The translations under genes and the position numbers were made by a program. DNA of 11,255 bases from UBA10133 sp964528565 (GTDB lineage: Bacteria; Patescibacteriota; Microgenomatia; UBA1400; MFAQ01). Shown one piece after another: positions 5,734 to 11,255 of the stretch (position 1 is its first letter; each line of letters opens with the position of its first letter). The notes under the pieces are model-generated. The model saw only the letters and a program-made list of their open reading frames with translations. It did not search any database and had not been told where the DNA came from. The DNA lies in the NCBI GenBank assembly GCA_964528565.1, contig CAZGSP010000054.1, positions 1-11,255 on the forward strand. The letters are read 5' to 3'.

Positions 5734-5777
5734 CAGCCGGTAACCACCTGCACTTTCAAATCCAAAAGGAGATCTGA

Positions 5778-5978
5778 ATGTACAACTATCTTATCGCCTA
5801 TGCTTGTCCTTTTATGTCAAATGCTACGATCCAATTTCTCTTCAAAAACATCGAATACACCATCGATCACAAGTTTGGACAGTCAGCGAAAGATCTCGGC
5901 GATCTGCTTTCCTTTTTGGACGCAGGAGAACCGGCTGCCTGCATCATAATCAACATCATGTTCACCGGCAAAAGCTAG
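5778..5978 (+). CDS. Orphan small protein, 66 residues
   Basis: The ATG has a very strong ribosome binding site, AAAAGGAG (5764-5771), 6 nt upstream, plus a perfect extended -10 promoter and a dedicated terminator. These signals make a real gene likely despite the length. The sequence suggests an alpha/beta fold: a first strand (YNYLIAYACPF), a middle helix around residues 36-48, and a hydrophobic last strand (CIIINIMF). It has no obvious export signal or metal-binding pattern. I recognise no family. A minus-strand frame of 93 codons (5883-6164) overlaps it and is judged a shadow. Confidence 0.72.
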   Translation: MYNYLIAYACPFMSNATIQFLFKNIEYTIDHKFGQSAKDLGDLLSFLDAGEPAACIIINIMFTGKS

Positions 5979-5985
5979 CCCTCTC

Positions 5986-6011
5986 AGACCCCGTACCCAC
6001 GGGGTCTTTTT
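5986..6011 (+). terminator. Intrinsic terminator after the 66-residue orphan
   Basis: A 9-bp stem AGACCCCGT/ACGGGGTCT (5986-5994 with 5999-6007) has a 4-nt loop and is followed by four T. It starts 7 nt after the stop codon. Confidence 0.92.
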
Positions 6012-6074
6012 ACGTACTAGCAATCCGCCTCCGGCGTGCCCAAACTCTCTCAACATATCCCATAGCAGATATAG

Positions 6075-6080
6075 TATAAT
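6075..6080 (+). promoter_or_regulatory. -10 box TATAAT of the membrane-anchored orphan
   Basis: A perfect TATAAT lies 38 bp before the ATG at 6119, giving a leader of about 32 nt. The TG extension seen at sibling promoters is absent and the -35 is weak. Confidence 0.6.
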
Positions 6081-6118
6081 AACTTCAGTCACGCACATTC
6101 CATTCATAAGGAGATCCC

Positions 6119-6496
6119 ATGTCCGATTCCACCAAAAACAGCCTAGCCGCCATAGTTTGCACAATATTCGCCATAGCCATTCTATCGGGCTTTAGCCTGC
6201 TCGGGAAGTTCAGCACTGAACCTACTGATCTTAAGCCCGGAGATCCGGTCTACCTTCTCTCCGGCCAAACTGTTATCCAGGCTGGTCGACCATGTCAAGA
6301 AAACCAAGCCGGCTTCATTAGTCCCACTTCCAAAGAAGCCTCCAGAATCTGGTACAAAGCGGAGCGCCTCTTCTGGCCCACCAACCGCCTCGTCTCCGTC
6401 ATATTGTCCGATGGCTCGATCGGTTGGTATTTGGATTTTGCTGTGGTGAAATCACCGGCCGATCCGGCTCTCCTGCTCTGCCCCGCAGCTGACTAG
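6119..6496 (+). CDS. Orphan membrane-anchored protein, 125 residues
   Basis: The ATG is preceded by AAGGAGAT (6108-6115). Residues about 8-29 form one hydrophobic membrane segment after a short polar N-terminus, so the protein is probably anchored with its remaining 95 residues outside. There is no lipobox. The outer part starts with KPGDPVYLL, ends with a strand pair around SVILSDGSIGWYLDFAVV, and contains two cysteines (in RPCQ and near the end, LLCP) that could form a disulphide. The Gly-Trp strand pair loosely resembles bacterial SH3-like domains, but this is only a suggestion. It is transcribed alone, with its own promoter and terminator. Confidence 0.75.
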   Translation: MSDSTKNSLAAIVCTIFAIAILSGFSLLGKFSTEPTDLKPGDPVYLLSGQTVIQAGRPCQENQAGFISPTSKEASRIWYKAERLFWPTNRLVSVILSDGSIGWYLDFAVVKSPADPALLLCPAAD

Positions 6497-6505
6497 CTGG
6501 CAACC

Positions 6506-6531
6506 AAGACACCCTGCGGGGTGTCTTTTTT
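6506..6531 (+). terminator. Intrinsic terminator after the membrane-anchored orphan
   Basis: A 9-bp stem AAGACACCC/GGGTGTCTT (6506-6514 with 6519-6527) has a 4-nt loop and continues into a T run to 6531. It begins 9 nt after the stop codon. Confidence 0.92.
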
Positions 6532-6607
6532 AGCCAAAGAAAAGGGACTCGGTATTACCCTCGCCCCTAATCAATCACCTTCAACCTGCAAGGTGCAAAG
6601 TATCTGC

Positions 6608-6635
6608 TTGACGATCCTGATCAGGGATAAATAAT
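6608..6635 (+). promoter_or_regulatory. Possible promoter with a palindrome in its spacer
   Basis: In the 219-bp gene-free stretch 6532-6750, TTGACG (6608-6613) and AATAAT (6630-6635) are 16 bp apart. The perfect 10-bp palindrome CCTGATCAGG (6616-6625) sits between them, where a repressor would block polymerase. No plus-strand gene follows, so any product would be a short RNA antisense to the end of the metallo-beta-lactamase gene. The stretch also has weak hairpins at about 6577-6597 and 6690-6714. No convincing terminator for the minus-strand operon is seen. Confidence 0.25.
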
Positions 6636-6750
6636 GGTTTAGACTGTACGTCTACAATCCTCCATCATTCCAAGCGTCTTACAAACACCGGATACTTTTT
6701 AGGTATCTATATCCATACTAAACATCTTTTTCAAAAAATGCAACAGGTTA

Positions 6751-7527
6751 TTATCTTTGAGTAAACACCTTCGTTTCATTTCCGTCCGTCTCGACAAAAA
6801 TTGAGCCGTTGGTATCCGTTCTCAATATTTTCGCCCCTACGGCCAGGATCCTCCCCAAGGTATCGCCGGCCGGGTGACCGTAACTATTTTTTGCCCCCAC
6901 CGAGATGATCGCGAGACCGGGCGAGACTTTTTCCAGGAACTCTCTGGCCGATCCGTACTTGGACCCGTGATGTGATACCTTCAAAACATCCGTTTTTGAT
7001 AATACCGACCTTTCCGCGAGACCCAGTTCGGAAGTGATATCAATGTCCCCGGTGAAAAGCACGGAAAAATTTCCGTAGGCGAGTCTCATTACCACCGAAG
7101 ACTCATTGGTCTCACTCTCACCGGCCATTACTTTATCCACCACCAAATTACTCCCCTTCAATATATCAAAAGATAAACTTCCATATCTAACAACATCTCC
7201 GGCAGCCGGTTTATCGACCACCCTCCCGATTGAATATCGACTCTGTATTCCCGTCAGTGCTTTTACATGATCCTTATCGGAGTGACTCAAAAAAACCACT
7301 TCGATTCTCTTGTCCCAAAAAGGCACCGCTTCGGATAGACATCCGGCAAGTTTGTTCTCATTGGCACCGGTATCCACCACCGCCTGGAATGACCCCAAAA
7401 CGATCACTGAAGCATCTCCCTGCCCCACATCACAAAACACGATATGAAGCTTGTTGTCCGGCCATTGTTGGAAAGTCCAAAGTATCAGTAATAAAATAGT
7501 TACAGCCCCCCATCTTTTCCGGTTCAC
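6751..7527 (-). CDS. ComEC-type metallo-beta-lactamase domain protein
   Basis: This encodes 258 residues from a GTG start. Residues about 7-21 form a membrane segment, followed by a metallo-beta-lactamase domain of the ComEC/Rec2 subtype. Its motifs are DVGQGD (33-38), VDTG (51-54), the metal site SHSDKDH (81-87, the HxDxDH variant typical of ComEC), TGD (159-161), SHHGS (185-189) and YGHP (216-219). In full-length ComEC this domain follows the channel and is thought to degrade the non-transported DNA strand. Here it is a separate membrane-anchored protein encoded 193 bp after the channel gene. If the N-terminal helix points as in ComEC, the enzyme faces outward. All metal ligands look intact. 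No clear ribosome binding site precedes the GTG. Confidence 0.9.
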   Translation of the reverse strand: MNRKRWGAVTILLLILWTFQQWPDNKLHIVFCDVGQGDASVIVLGSFQAVVDTGANENKLAGCLSEAVPFWDKRIEVVFLSHSDKDHVKALTGIQSRYSIGRVVDKPAAGDVVRYGSLSFDILKGSNLVVDKVMAGESETNESSVVMRLAYGNFSVLFTGDIDITSELGLAERSVLSKTDVLKVSHHGSKYGSAREFLEKVSPGLAIISVGAKNSYGHPAGDTLGRILAVGAKILRTDTNGSIFVETDGNETKVFTQR

Positions 7528-7720
7528 ACTTTATCATGCCACACTACCAAGGTTAGCAACCACATCGTTGCAGAAGACTAGCCAACAAACCGCACGGACC
7601 ATGTATATGTTGAGAAAGTATTCTTTCGAAATCCCAGGTATGCACCGCGGGACGAGTACGCGAGACAGTAACGCGGGAGTACGGTTTTTGGCGGGCTTCG
7701 AAACGAAAAAGATGCGAACG
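7528..7720. other. 193-bp gap inside the comEC locus with inverted repeats
   Basis: No recognisable gene lies between the channel and nuclease-domain genes. The gap contains a long-range helix: TTTCGAA (7624-7630) pairs with TTCGAAA (7696-7702), then CCC with GGG after a small internal loop. Inside it CCGCG (7645-7649) pairs with CGCGG (7672-7676). Smaller hairpins are GAAAG-TATT-CTTTC (7614-7627) and GGTT-AGC-AACC (7551-7561). GAGTACG occurs twice (7655-7660 region and 7678-7683 region). A minus-strand frame of 65 codons (7534-7731), starting inside the end of comEC, has no ribosome binding site and no recognisable sequence. The continuing comEC frame after its TGA is not hydrophobic, so this is not simply a broken ComEC linker. 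Confidence 0.5.
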
Positions 7721-8839
7721 TCACGATCCAAAGAAACGGATCATCAGGACAATCCAGTGAGACAAGGCATAAACCGGCAAAGAAAATATTCCCGGAAACA
7801 GGAGCATCCCCGCCCCAAAGATCATGAGAGGTGGCACAAACGGCAGTATCAAAATATTACTTACTATACCAATCAGACTCATTCGTCCAAAATGCCACCA
7901 GATAATTGGCATAGTAATTAACATCGTCGACACTGTTGTCATCACCCCCATGCTCCCGGCAAAGTCGGCCAGTCCGCCCCCGGCAAGAGTTGCCAGTTTT
8001 TTTGACAGTCGGGGTTCCACCACCATCAGGCCAAAGCTGGCACCCACCGAGAGTTGAAAGCTGACGCTCACCATCAAGGTCGGGTCAATCATTAGCATTA
8101 TCCATGCCGTAAACGCCAGCACCCAACCGAATCGGGTTCCTCTGCCCAGCACCTGACCAAGATACATCAGTCCGGCCATCCAAACAGCTCGTACCACAGG
8201 GGGTTCCCCTCCGGCCAAAAGGCCGTAAAGGATCATGGCTACCAGAGCGATCCAAACCGCAACAGAGCGGCGCACGAACCAAAAACTCAAAGACAAAACC
8301 ACTCCGCCTACCAGTAAAATGTTGTAGCCGGAGGCAACGGCAATATGTATCGACCCGCTCTTTATCATCTGCCGATATAGTTCTTGCCCTATATCTTTTT
8401 TATATCCCAAAACAACTCCGGAAACCAAACCGGCTTCCGGCTCAGGCACGTATTTTTTATAAACCGAAACCAAACTTTCACGGAAATTATTTAACATATC
8501 CCCGTTTTGAGTTTTTGAGTTTTTGAGTTTTTGAGTTTTTTCATCTATCTCTATTTCCGCGCTGGTAAGCCACAAATTCCCCACAAAACTGTCTATCAAT
8601 GGCTTATCAAGAGTGCCAGTCGCCCTGATCTCCGTATCTCTATACTTTGCGCAGATTTCTTCCGACGAAAATAGAAATCTGTCAATCTTGATGATGCATT
8701 TTGAAATATCTTGATACATATTGTCCGGGTATCCGGTAACCCTGATTTCTTGTCCCGAAGGAAAATCTAGCGTTGTCGCCCATCCTAGAATACAACGAAA
8801 AATGAGCAAAAACACCAAAATCGGAAACCGGGTTTTCAT
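7721..8839 (-). CDS. comEC: ComEC channel protein, lacking the metallo-beta-lactamase domain
   Basis: This encodes 372 residues; full-length ComEC is usually above 700. Residues 1-20 are a membrane helix. Residues about 25-100 form the outer OB-like (DUF4131) region. From about 135 the competence domain begins. It contains GSIHIAVASGYNI (162-174, normally G-x-x-H-x-x-x-x-S-G-L-H), RAVWMA (217-222), FQLSVGASFGL (261-271) and the terminal helices of that domain (321-345). The product is the inner-membrane channel that passes one DNA strand into the cell during transformation. The start is ATG, 3 nt after the comEA stop, with AAGG immediately adjacent. The nuclease-like domain is encoded separately downstream. 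Four 8-bp repeats (8509-8540) lie within the gene, encoding the Lys/Gln/Asn-rich linker at residues 101-112 between the two domains. Confidence 0.93.
   Translation of the reverse strand: MKTRFPILVFLLIFRCILGWATTLDFPSGQEIRVTGYPDNMYQDISKCIIKIDRFLFSSEEICAKYRDTEIRATGTLDKPLIDSFVGNLWLTSAEIEIDEKTQKLKNSKTQNGDMLNNFRESLVSVYKKYVPEPEAGLVSGVVLGYKKDIGQELYRQMIKSGSIHIAVASGYNILLVGGVVLSLSFWFVRRSVAVWIALVAMILYGLLAGGEPPVVRAVWMAGLMYLGQVLGRGTRFGWVLAFTAWIMLMIDPTLMVSVSFQLSVGASFGLMVVEPRLSKKLATLAGGGLADFAGSMGVMTTVSTMLITMPIIWWHFGRMSLIGIVSNILILPFVPPLMIFGAGMLLFPGIFSLPVYALSHWIVLMIRFFGS
8509..8540. repeat. Four tandem copies of GAGTTTTT inside comEC
   Basis: The 8-bp unit repeats exactly four times (8509-8516, 8517-8524, 8525-8532, 8533-8540), with one more T at 8541. 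Eight is not a multiple of three, so gain or loss of one copy would shift the comEC frame. In protein, the 24-bp superperiod gives the repeat KTQ...KTQ in a hydrophilic linker. Confidence 0.9.
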
Positions 8840-8842
8840 CCT

Positions 8843-9472
8843 TTAATAGACCACCAGTTGCCCGGCATTTTTATCAAATATCTGTTTCGTCATTCCTCCC
8901 TTGGAAACCACCTCATCCAAACTTCCGTACGGTCTGTTTTTCACGATAGTCTCTGCTCTTGCCGGGCCCACCCCCCAAAGGGTATCCAATTCCTTAAGAG
9001 AGGCAGTATTCAAATTGACCATATCACTCTCTGTTTTAGCTTCGGCATACCCCGCACTAGTGGGGGTATTGGTGATAAAAGGGATGTAGATCTTTTGACC
9101 ATCCTTTAGCTCCTGTGCCAAATTCAAGTTCTTTTCACAGTACCCTCTATCCGCCTTCTCGGAATAGCCCCCGGCAGTCACCAGGAGGTCTTTAATCCGT
9201 GAACCGGCCGGTAATTCATAAACACCGGGAGACATTACCGCTCCTTCGACGTCTATGACCACTTTCTTCACCTTAAGCCCGTCACCGACATTTGTGGTCT
9301 GGTTGGACGAATCGATATACTCCACTGTAGCACGGCTACCTCCCAAAATGCCCCTAAAAAGGCTTATTCCCGAAATCAGTAGTCCAACAGCCAAAAACCC
9401 GATCAACAAGCGGTCCGGGAGTGTAAGTTTTTCAAAAATATTCCATTTAGTACCGGTCACCAAATTAATCAT
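8843..9472 (-). CDS. comEA: ComEA-like DNA-binding competence protein
   Basis: This encodes 209 residues. One membrane helix at about 22-42 anchors the protein. Residues 70-131 form an SLBB domain (VEGAVMSPGVYELP and later GQKIYIP). Residues 150-209 form the ComEA helix-hairpin-helix module, with VNLNTAS (152-158) and the hairpin WGVGPARAETIV (166-177). This layout is that of Gram-positive-type ComEA, a membrane-bound receptor that holds double-stranded DNA outside the cell and hands it to ComEC. It is the first gene of the operon and its stop is 3 nt before the comEC start. The ATG has TAAGG 7 nt upstream. No strong promoter is seen in the AT-rich region above it; a TATTAA-like -10 lies about 35 nt before the ATG. 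Confidence 0.95.
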   Translation of the reverse strand: MINLVTGTKWNIFEKLTLPDRLLIGFLAVGLLISGISLFRGILGGSRATVEYIDSSNQTTNVGDGLKVKKVVIDVEGAVMSPGVYELPAGSRIKDLLVTAGGYSEKADRGYCEKNLNLAQELKDGQKIYIPFITNTPTSAGYAEAKTESDMVNLNTASLKELDTLWGVGPARAETIVKNRPYGSLDEVVSKGGMTKQIFDKNAGQLVVY

Positions 9473-9534
9473 ACAACGGCCTTAGATATTCCTCACTATT
9501 AATATCCGTATCAATCCCAAAAGGCTTTTATCCC

Positions 9535-9598
9535 TATTTCCGCATAAATATTTGGTGTTTATTCACCACAAATAGTCCTGTATTTCTTTGCGGAAATA
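9535..9598. repeat. Nested palindrome able to form a cruciform
   Basis: TATTTCCGCA (9535-9544) and TGCGGAAATA (9589-9598) are perfect 10-bp inverted repeats 44 bp apart. Within them TATTTG (9549-9554) pairs with CAAATA (9569-9574) and continues with GTG/CAC after a 2-nt bulge. The arrangement resembles a small mobile repeat, a recombination or replication site, or an RNA structure in the comEA leader. Nothing decides between these. Confidence 0.6.
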
Positions 9599-9747
9599 AT
9601 TCATTGCCGGCTCAATTACATAATCACTATTCATTAGCATGTGCCAATTCAAGCACAATATATATCAATTTATTGGATTTTTAGCCATTTTTATTACCGC
9701 GTAATATTTCTTACATTTATCATCCCGGAAACCCCATATTCTCTCTT

Positions 9748-9828
9748 TTGATAATTGATAATTGAAAATTGAAAATTTACTGATCTGATAATTGATCATT
9801 GAGCATTGATAATTGAAAATTAATCATT
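9748..9828. repeat. Degenerate AT-rich repeat array (ATTGAWA units)
   Basis: Units of ATAATTGA, AAAATTGA and close variants recur about ten times. The 14-mer GATAATTGAAAATT appears exactly twice (9757-9770 and 9808-9821). It lies just upstream of the membrane protein gene. Similar low-complexity arrays occur between genes in many AT-rich bacterial genomes; no function can be read from the sequence. Confidence 0.75.
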
Positions 9829-9858
9829 TCTCTCTTCAAAATGTATTATTATTAATCT

Positions 9859-10593
9859 ATGCCACTGTCACGCCTCCACACCGTATACATCACCCTTTCG
9901 GTGCTTCTTACCTGGCTTTGGAGCTCAAACGCTGTCCTGTCCGGGTACAATCTTCAGCTTACGGGAGCCCTCACCTTGCTCTATTTCGGCTTCAAATTTT
10001 TCTCACGGTCTACCAATCAAAAAGCTATTAGCTTCCCTTCTACCATCATTCTAAACACCATCTGTCTTCTCCTGGTCTTTTCCACCGGAGGTCTTATCTC
10101 CCCGTTAATCTTTCTTCTGGACTTGCTGTTCTTCGCTCTCGCTCTTCTTTTTGAACCTATTCAAGCCGCGGTGGCCTCGTTTTTGATCGTCGCTATCTTT
10201 ATTTCTCAGAACTACTCGACGCTCGACACCAACAAAATAATTAACCTCCTATCTTTAGTTCTCATGACCCCGATCGCGGTTATTTTTTCCCGCAACTATC
10301 TCGAAGTCCTGGAAGATAAAGGCAAGATCAGAGTTCTCCAAGCCGCCCTGCACGAAACCGAGACGGAGAGCCTTCTTTGGATCGAAAGGCAAGCAAAACC
10401 CTCTCTAGCTTCGGTATTGAACTCCACCACCGACCTGGTGATGTACTTCAACTCCAAAGGTAGAGACCTGCTCCTTCCACCGGCCATTGTCGAAAAATTA
10501 AAGTCGATTCAAACCGACATGATCACTCTCTATTCTTCGGCCACCACCTTGGAAAAATCAATTGTCAAGGAATCCGATAAGAACAAGTTATAG
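9859..10593 (+). CDS. Six-helix membrane protein with kinase-like cytoplasmic tail
   Basis: This encodes 244 residues. Six hydrophobic segments at roughly 7-23, 31-47, 60-78, 80-98, 101-117 and 128-145 are followed by a hydrophilic, helix-prone tail of about 100 residues. The layout is that of the sensor part of a membrane histidine kinase. The tail contains a coiled-coil-like segment, with a His in AALHETETESLLW (162-174) and a second helical stretch at 209-235. There is no ATPase (HATPase_c) domain and the His motif is not the usual H-E-x-R/L-x-x-P, so it may be a degenerate kinase relative or an unrelated membrane scaffold. No ribosome binding site precedes the ATG. Overlapping TATTAT boxes (9844-9852) lie 6-9 nt away, suggesting a leaderless message. 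It is followed after 6 bp by a secreted protein gene, probably co-transcribed. Confidence 0.75.
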   Translation: MPLSRLHTVYITLSVLLTWLWSSNAVLSGYNLQLTGALTLLYFGFKFFSRSTNQKAISFPSTIILNTICLLLVFSTGGLISPLIFLLDLLFFALALLFEPIQAAVASFLIVAIFISQNYSTLDTNKIINLLSLVLMTPIAVIFSRNYLEVLEDKGKIRVLQAALHETETESLLWIERQAKPSLASVLNSTTDLVMYFNSKGRDLLLPPAIVEKLKSIQTDMITLYSSATTLEKSIVKESDKNKL

Positions 10594-10599
10594 AGTTAA

Positions 10600-11255
10600 A
10601 TGATCAATCTAATGTTCGGGTTTCCTCGGTCCCTTCAAGAACAAATGCCCACTGTATCACCTCGGTCTTATCCGGCGACCAAAACTATATCAGATCATAT
10701 CAGGACAAACCAAGACAACACCATCAAACCGGTGCATCTGCATCCAAAAATATCTTTTTGGACGAAAATTAGACCCATATCATATCTTCTACCACTAATC
10801 TTTTTCACATATTCTTTTCATACTTCCGTATATGCGGACACTCTTTCCTCTCCTTCATTCCAGATCGACATGAGTACCATCAATATGACCGGAGGCAACA
10901 AAACTTCCGCCTCGTATAGGCTTTCCGACACCGTTGGCCAGACAGTCCAAGGACAATTTGATTCCGCCGGCTATGTGATTAAAGCCGGTTTCCAATATAT
11001 ACACAGCCTGACTCCTTTTACTTTTACGGTCTCCAACCTGGATCTAAACTACGGCAGTCTGGTTCCCGGCACTCCCAGTCTCTTGACCAATATTCTTACC
11101 GTGACGACCGGCAGTGCCTATGGCTACACCGTCAAGACTCTTGAGGATCACCCGCTCCGGGTAACCAATGGGTCAACCACTATTGCCGACACTTCTTGCG
11201 ATCTGGCTTCCCCCTGCACCCAAACCGACGCCACCCCATGGACGGTCAATACCCG
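10600..11255 (+). CDS. Secreted surface protein, N-terminal part
   Basis: The reading frame is open from ATG 10600 to the right edge (218 codons) and is partial. Residues about 55-79 form a signal peptide: basic TKIR, a hydrophobic core and a cleavage site after VYA (77-79). The mature part is Thr/Ser/Gly-rich and beta-rich, with INMTGGNKTSASYRLSDTVG (94-113), GYVIKAGFQYI (124-134) and repeated short strands, as in cell-surface or S-layer-like proteins. I recall similar proteins from Microgenomates genomes. Two cysteines (200 and 206) may pair. The start is uncertain: ATG 10600 gives an unusual 54-residue polar extension before the signal peptide, and GTG 10732 (residue 45) would give a normal one. 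Neither has a ribosome binding site. It lies 6 bp after the six-helix membrane protein gene. Confidence 0.78.
   Translation, partial: MINLMFGFPRSLQEQMPTVSPRSYPATKTISDHIRTNQDNTIKPVHLHPKISFWTKIRPISYLLPLIFFTYSFHTSVYADTLSSPSFQIDMSTINMTGGNKTSASYRLSDTVGQTVQGQFDSAGYVIKAGFQYIHSLTPFTFTVSNLDLNYGSLVPGTPSLLTNILTVTTGSAYGYTVKTLEDHPLRVTNGSTTIADTSCDLASPCTQTDATPWTVNT

Larger units (their letters stand above)
9473..9858. other. AT-rich 386-bp intergenic region
   Basis: This separates the divergent comEA operon and the membrane protein gene. It is markedly richer in A and T than its neighbours and holds no ORF with coding character. It contains a nested palindrome (9535-9598), a degenerate short-repeat array (9748-9828), and small hairpins such as TTAC-CGC-GTAA near 9695. 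It must also hold the promoters of both flanking units, which are not obvious. Confidence 0.6.

Noticed and set aside
7721..7723. Frameshift or nonsense mutation truncating ComEC at this TGA.
   Set aside because: The channel domain is complete at this point, the following frame is not membrane-like, and the downstream half has its own start and membrane helix.
7534..7731. A 65-codon minus-strand ORF filling the gap between comEC and the metallo-beta-lactamase gene.
   Set aside because: It has no ribosome binding site and no recognisable motif, and its span is better explained by inverted repeats. Kept only as a note in the gap entry.
7451..7921. A 156-codon plus-strand ORF spanning the comEC gap.
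   Set aside because: It overlaps two well-identified minus-strand genes, is rich in Arg, Lys, Gln and His as antisense shadows often are, and has no start signals.
9748..9828. Could the repeated AT-rich units be a CRISPR array?
   Set aside because: The units are 7-9 bp, degenerate and adjacent with no unique spacers, and no cas gene is in the window.

Overview
The window looks like a chromosomal segment of a Candidate Phyla Radiation (Patescibacteria) bacterium, most likely of the Microgenomates group. This is inference. It rests on the very compact layout, many orphan hypothetical genes, tRNAs without an encoded CCA, a ComEC split into separate channel and metallo-beta-lactamase proteins, and a surface protein of a type I associate with that lineage. 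No rRNA or ribosomal protein gene is present to fix the taxonomy.

Bases 1-2770 are a run of short single-gene units, mostly on the plus strand and mostly with their own promoter and hairpin terminator. In order they are a minus-strand tRNA-Ala(GGC), an orphan lipoprotein, tRNA-Ala(CGC), two orphan soluble proteins, a 59-residue zinc-ribbon protein too short for a routine ORF cut-off, and a roughly 200-nt structured non-coding RNA. That RNA has a near-consensus sigma-70 promoter and a terminator, and I cannot assign it to a known class.

Bases 2783-5705 are a minus-strand operon: an M16 zinc peptidase followed by two tandem RmlC-like cupin proteins, the second a two-domain protein translationally coupled to the first. 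Bases 5706-6531 hold two more single-gene plus-strand units, a 66-residue orphan and a membrane-anchored orphan. The first diverges from the peptidase operon through closely packed promoters.

Bases 6751-9472 are a minus-strand DNA-uptake operon in the order comEA, comEC channel, 193-bp gap, comEC-type metallo-beta-lactamase. Together these would bind DNA outside the membrane, conduct one strand through it, and supply the nuclease-like domain normally fused to ComEC. The gap holds inverted repeats and no convincing gene, and the channel gene carries an out-of-frame octamer repeat. An AT-rich 386-bp region (9473-9858) follows, with a cruciform-like palindrome and a degenerate short-repeat array.

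From 9859 to the right edge lie a six-helix membrane protein with a kinase-like cytoplasmic tail and, 6 bp downstream, the start of a secreted surface protein that runs off the window.

The strongest candidates for something undescribed are the structured RNA at 2570-2770, the inverted-repeat segment inside the split comEC locus, and the peptidase plus twin cupin operon.
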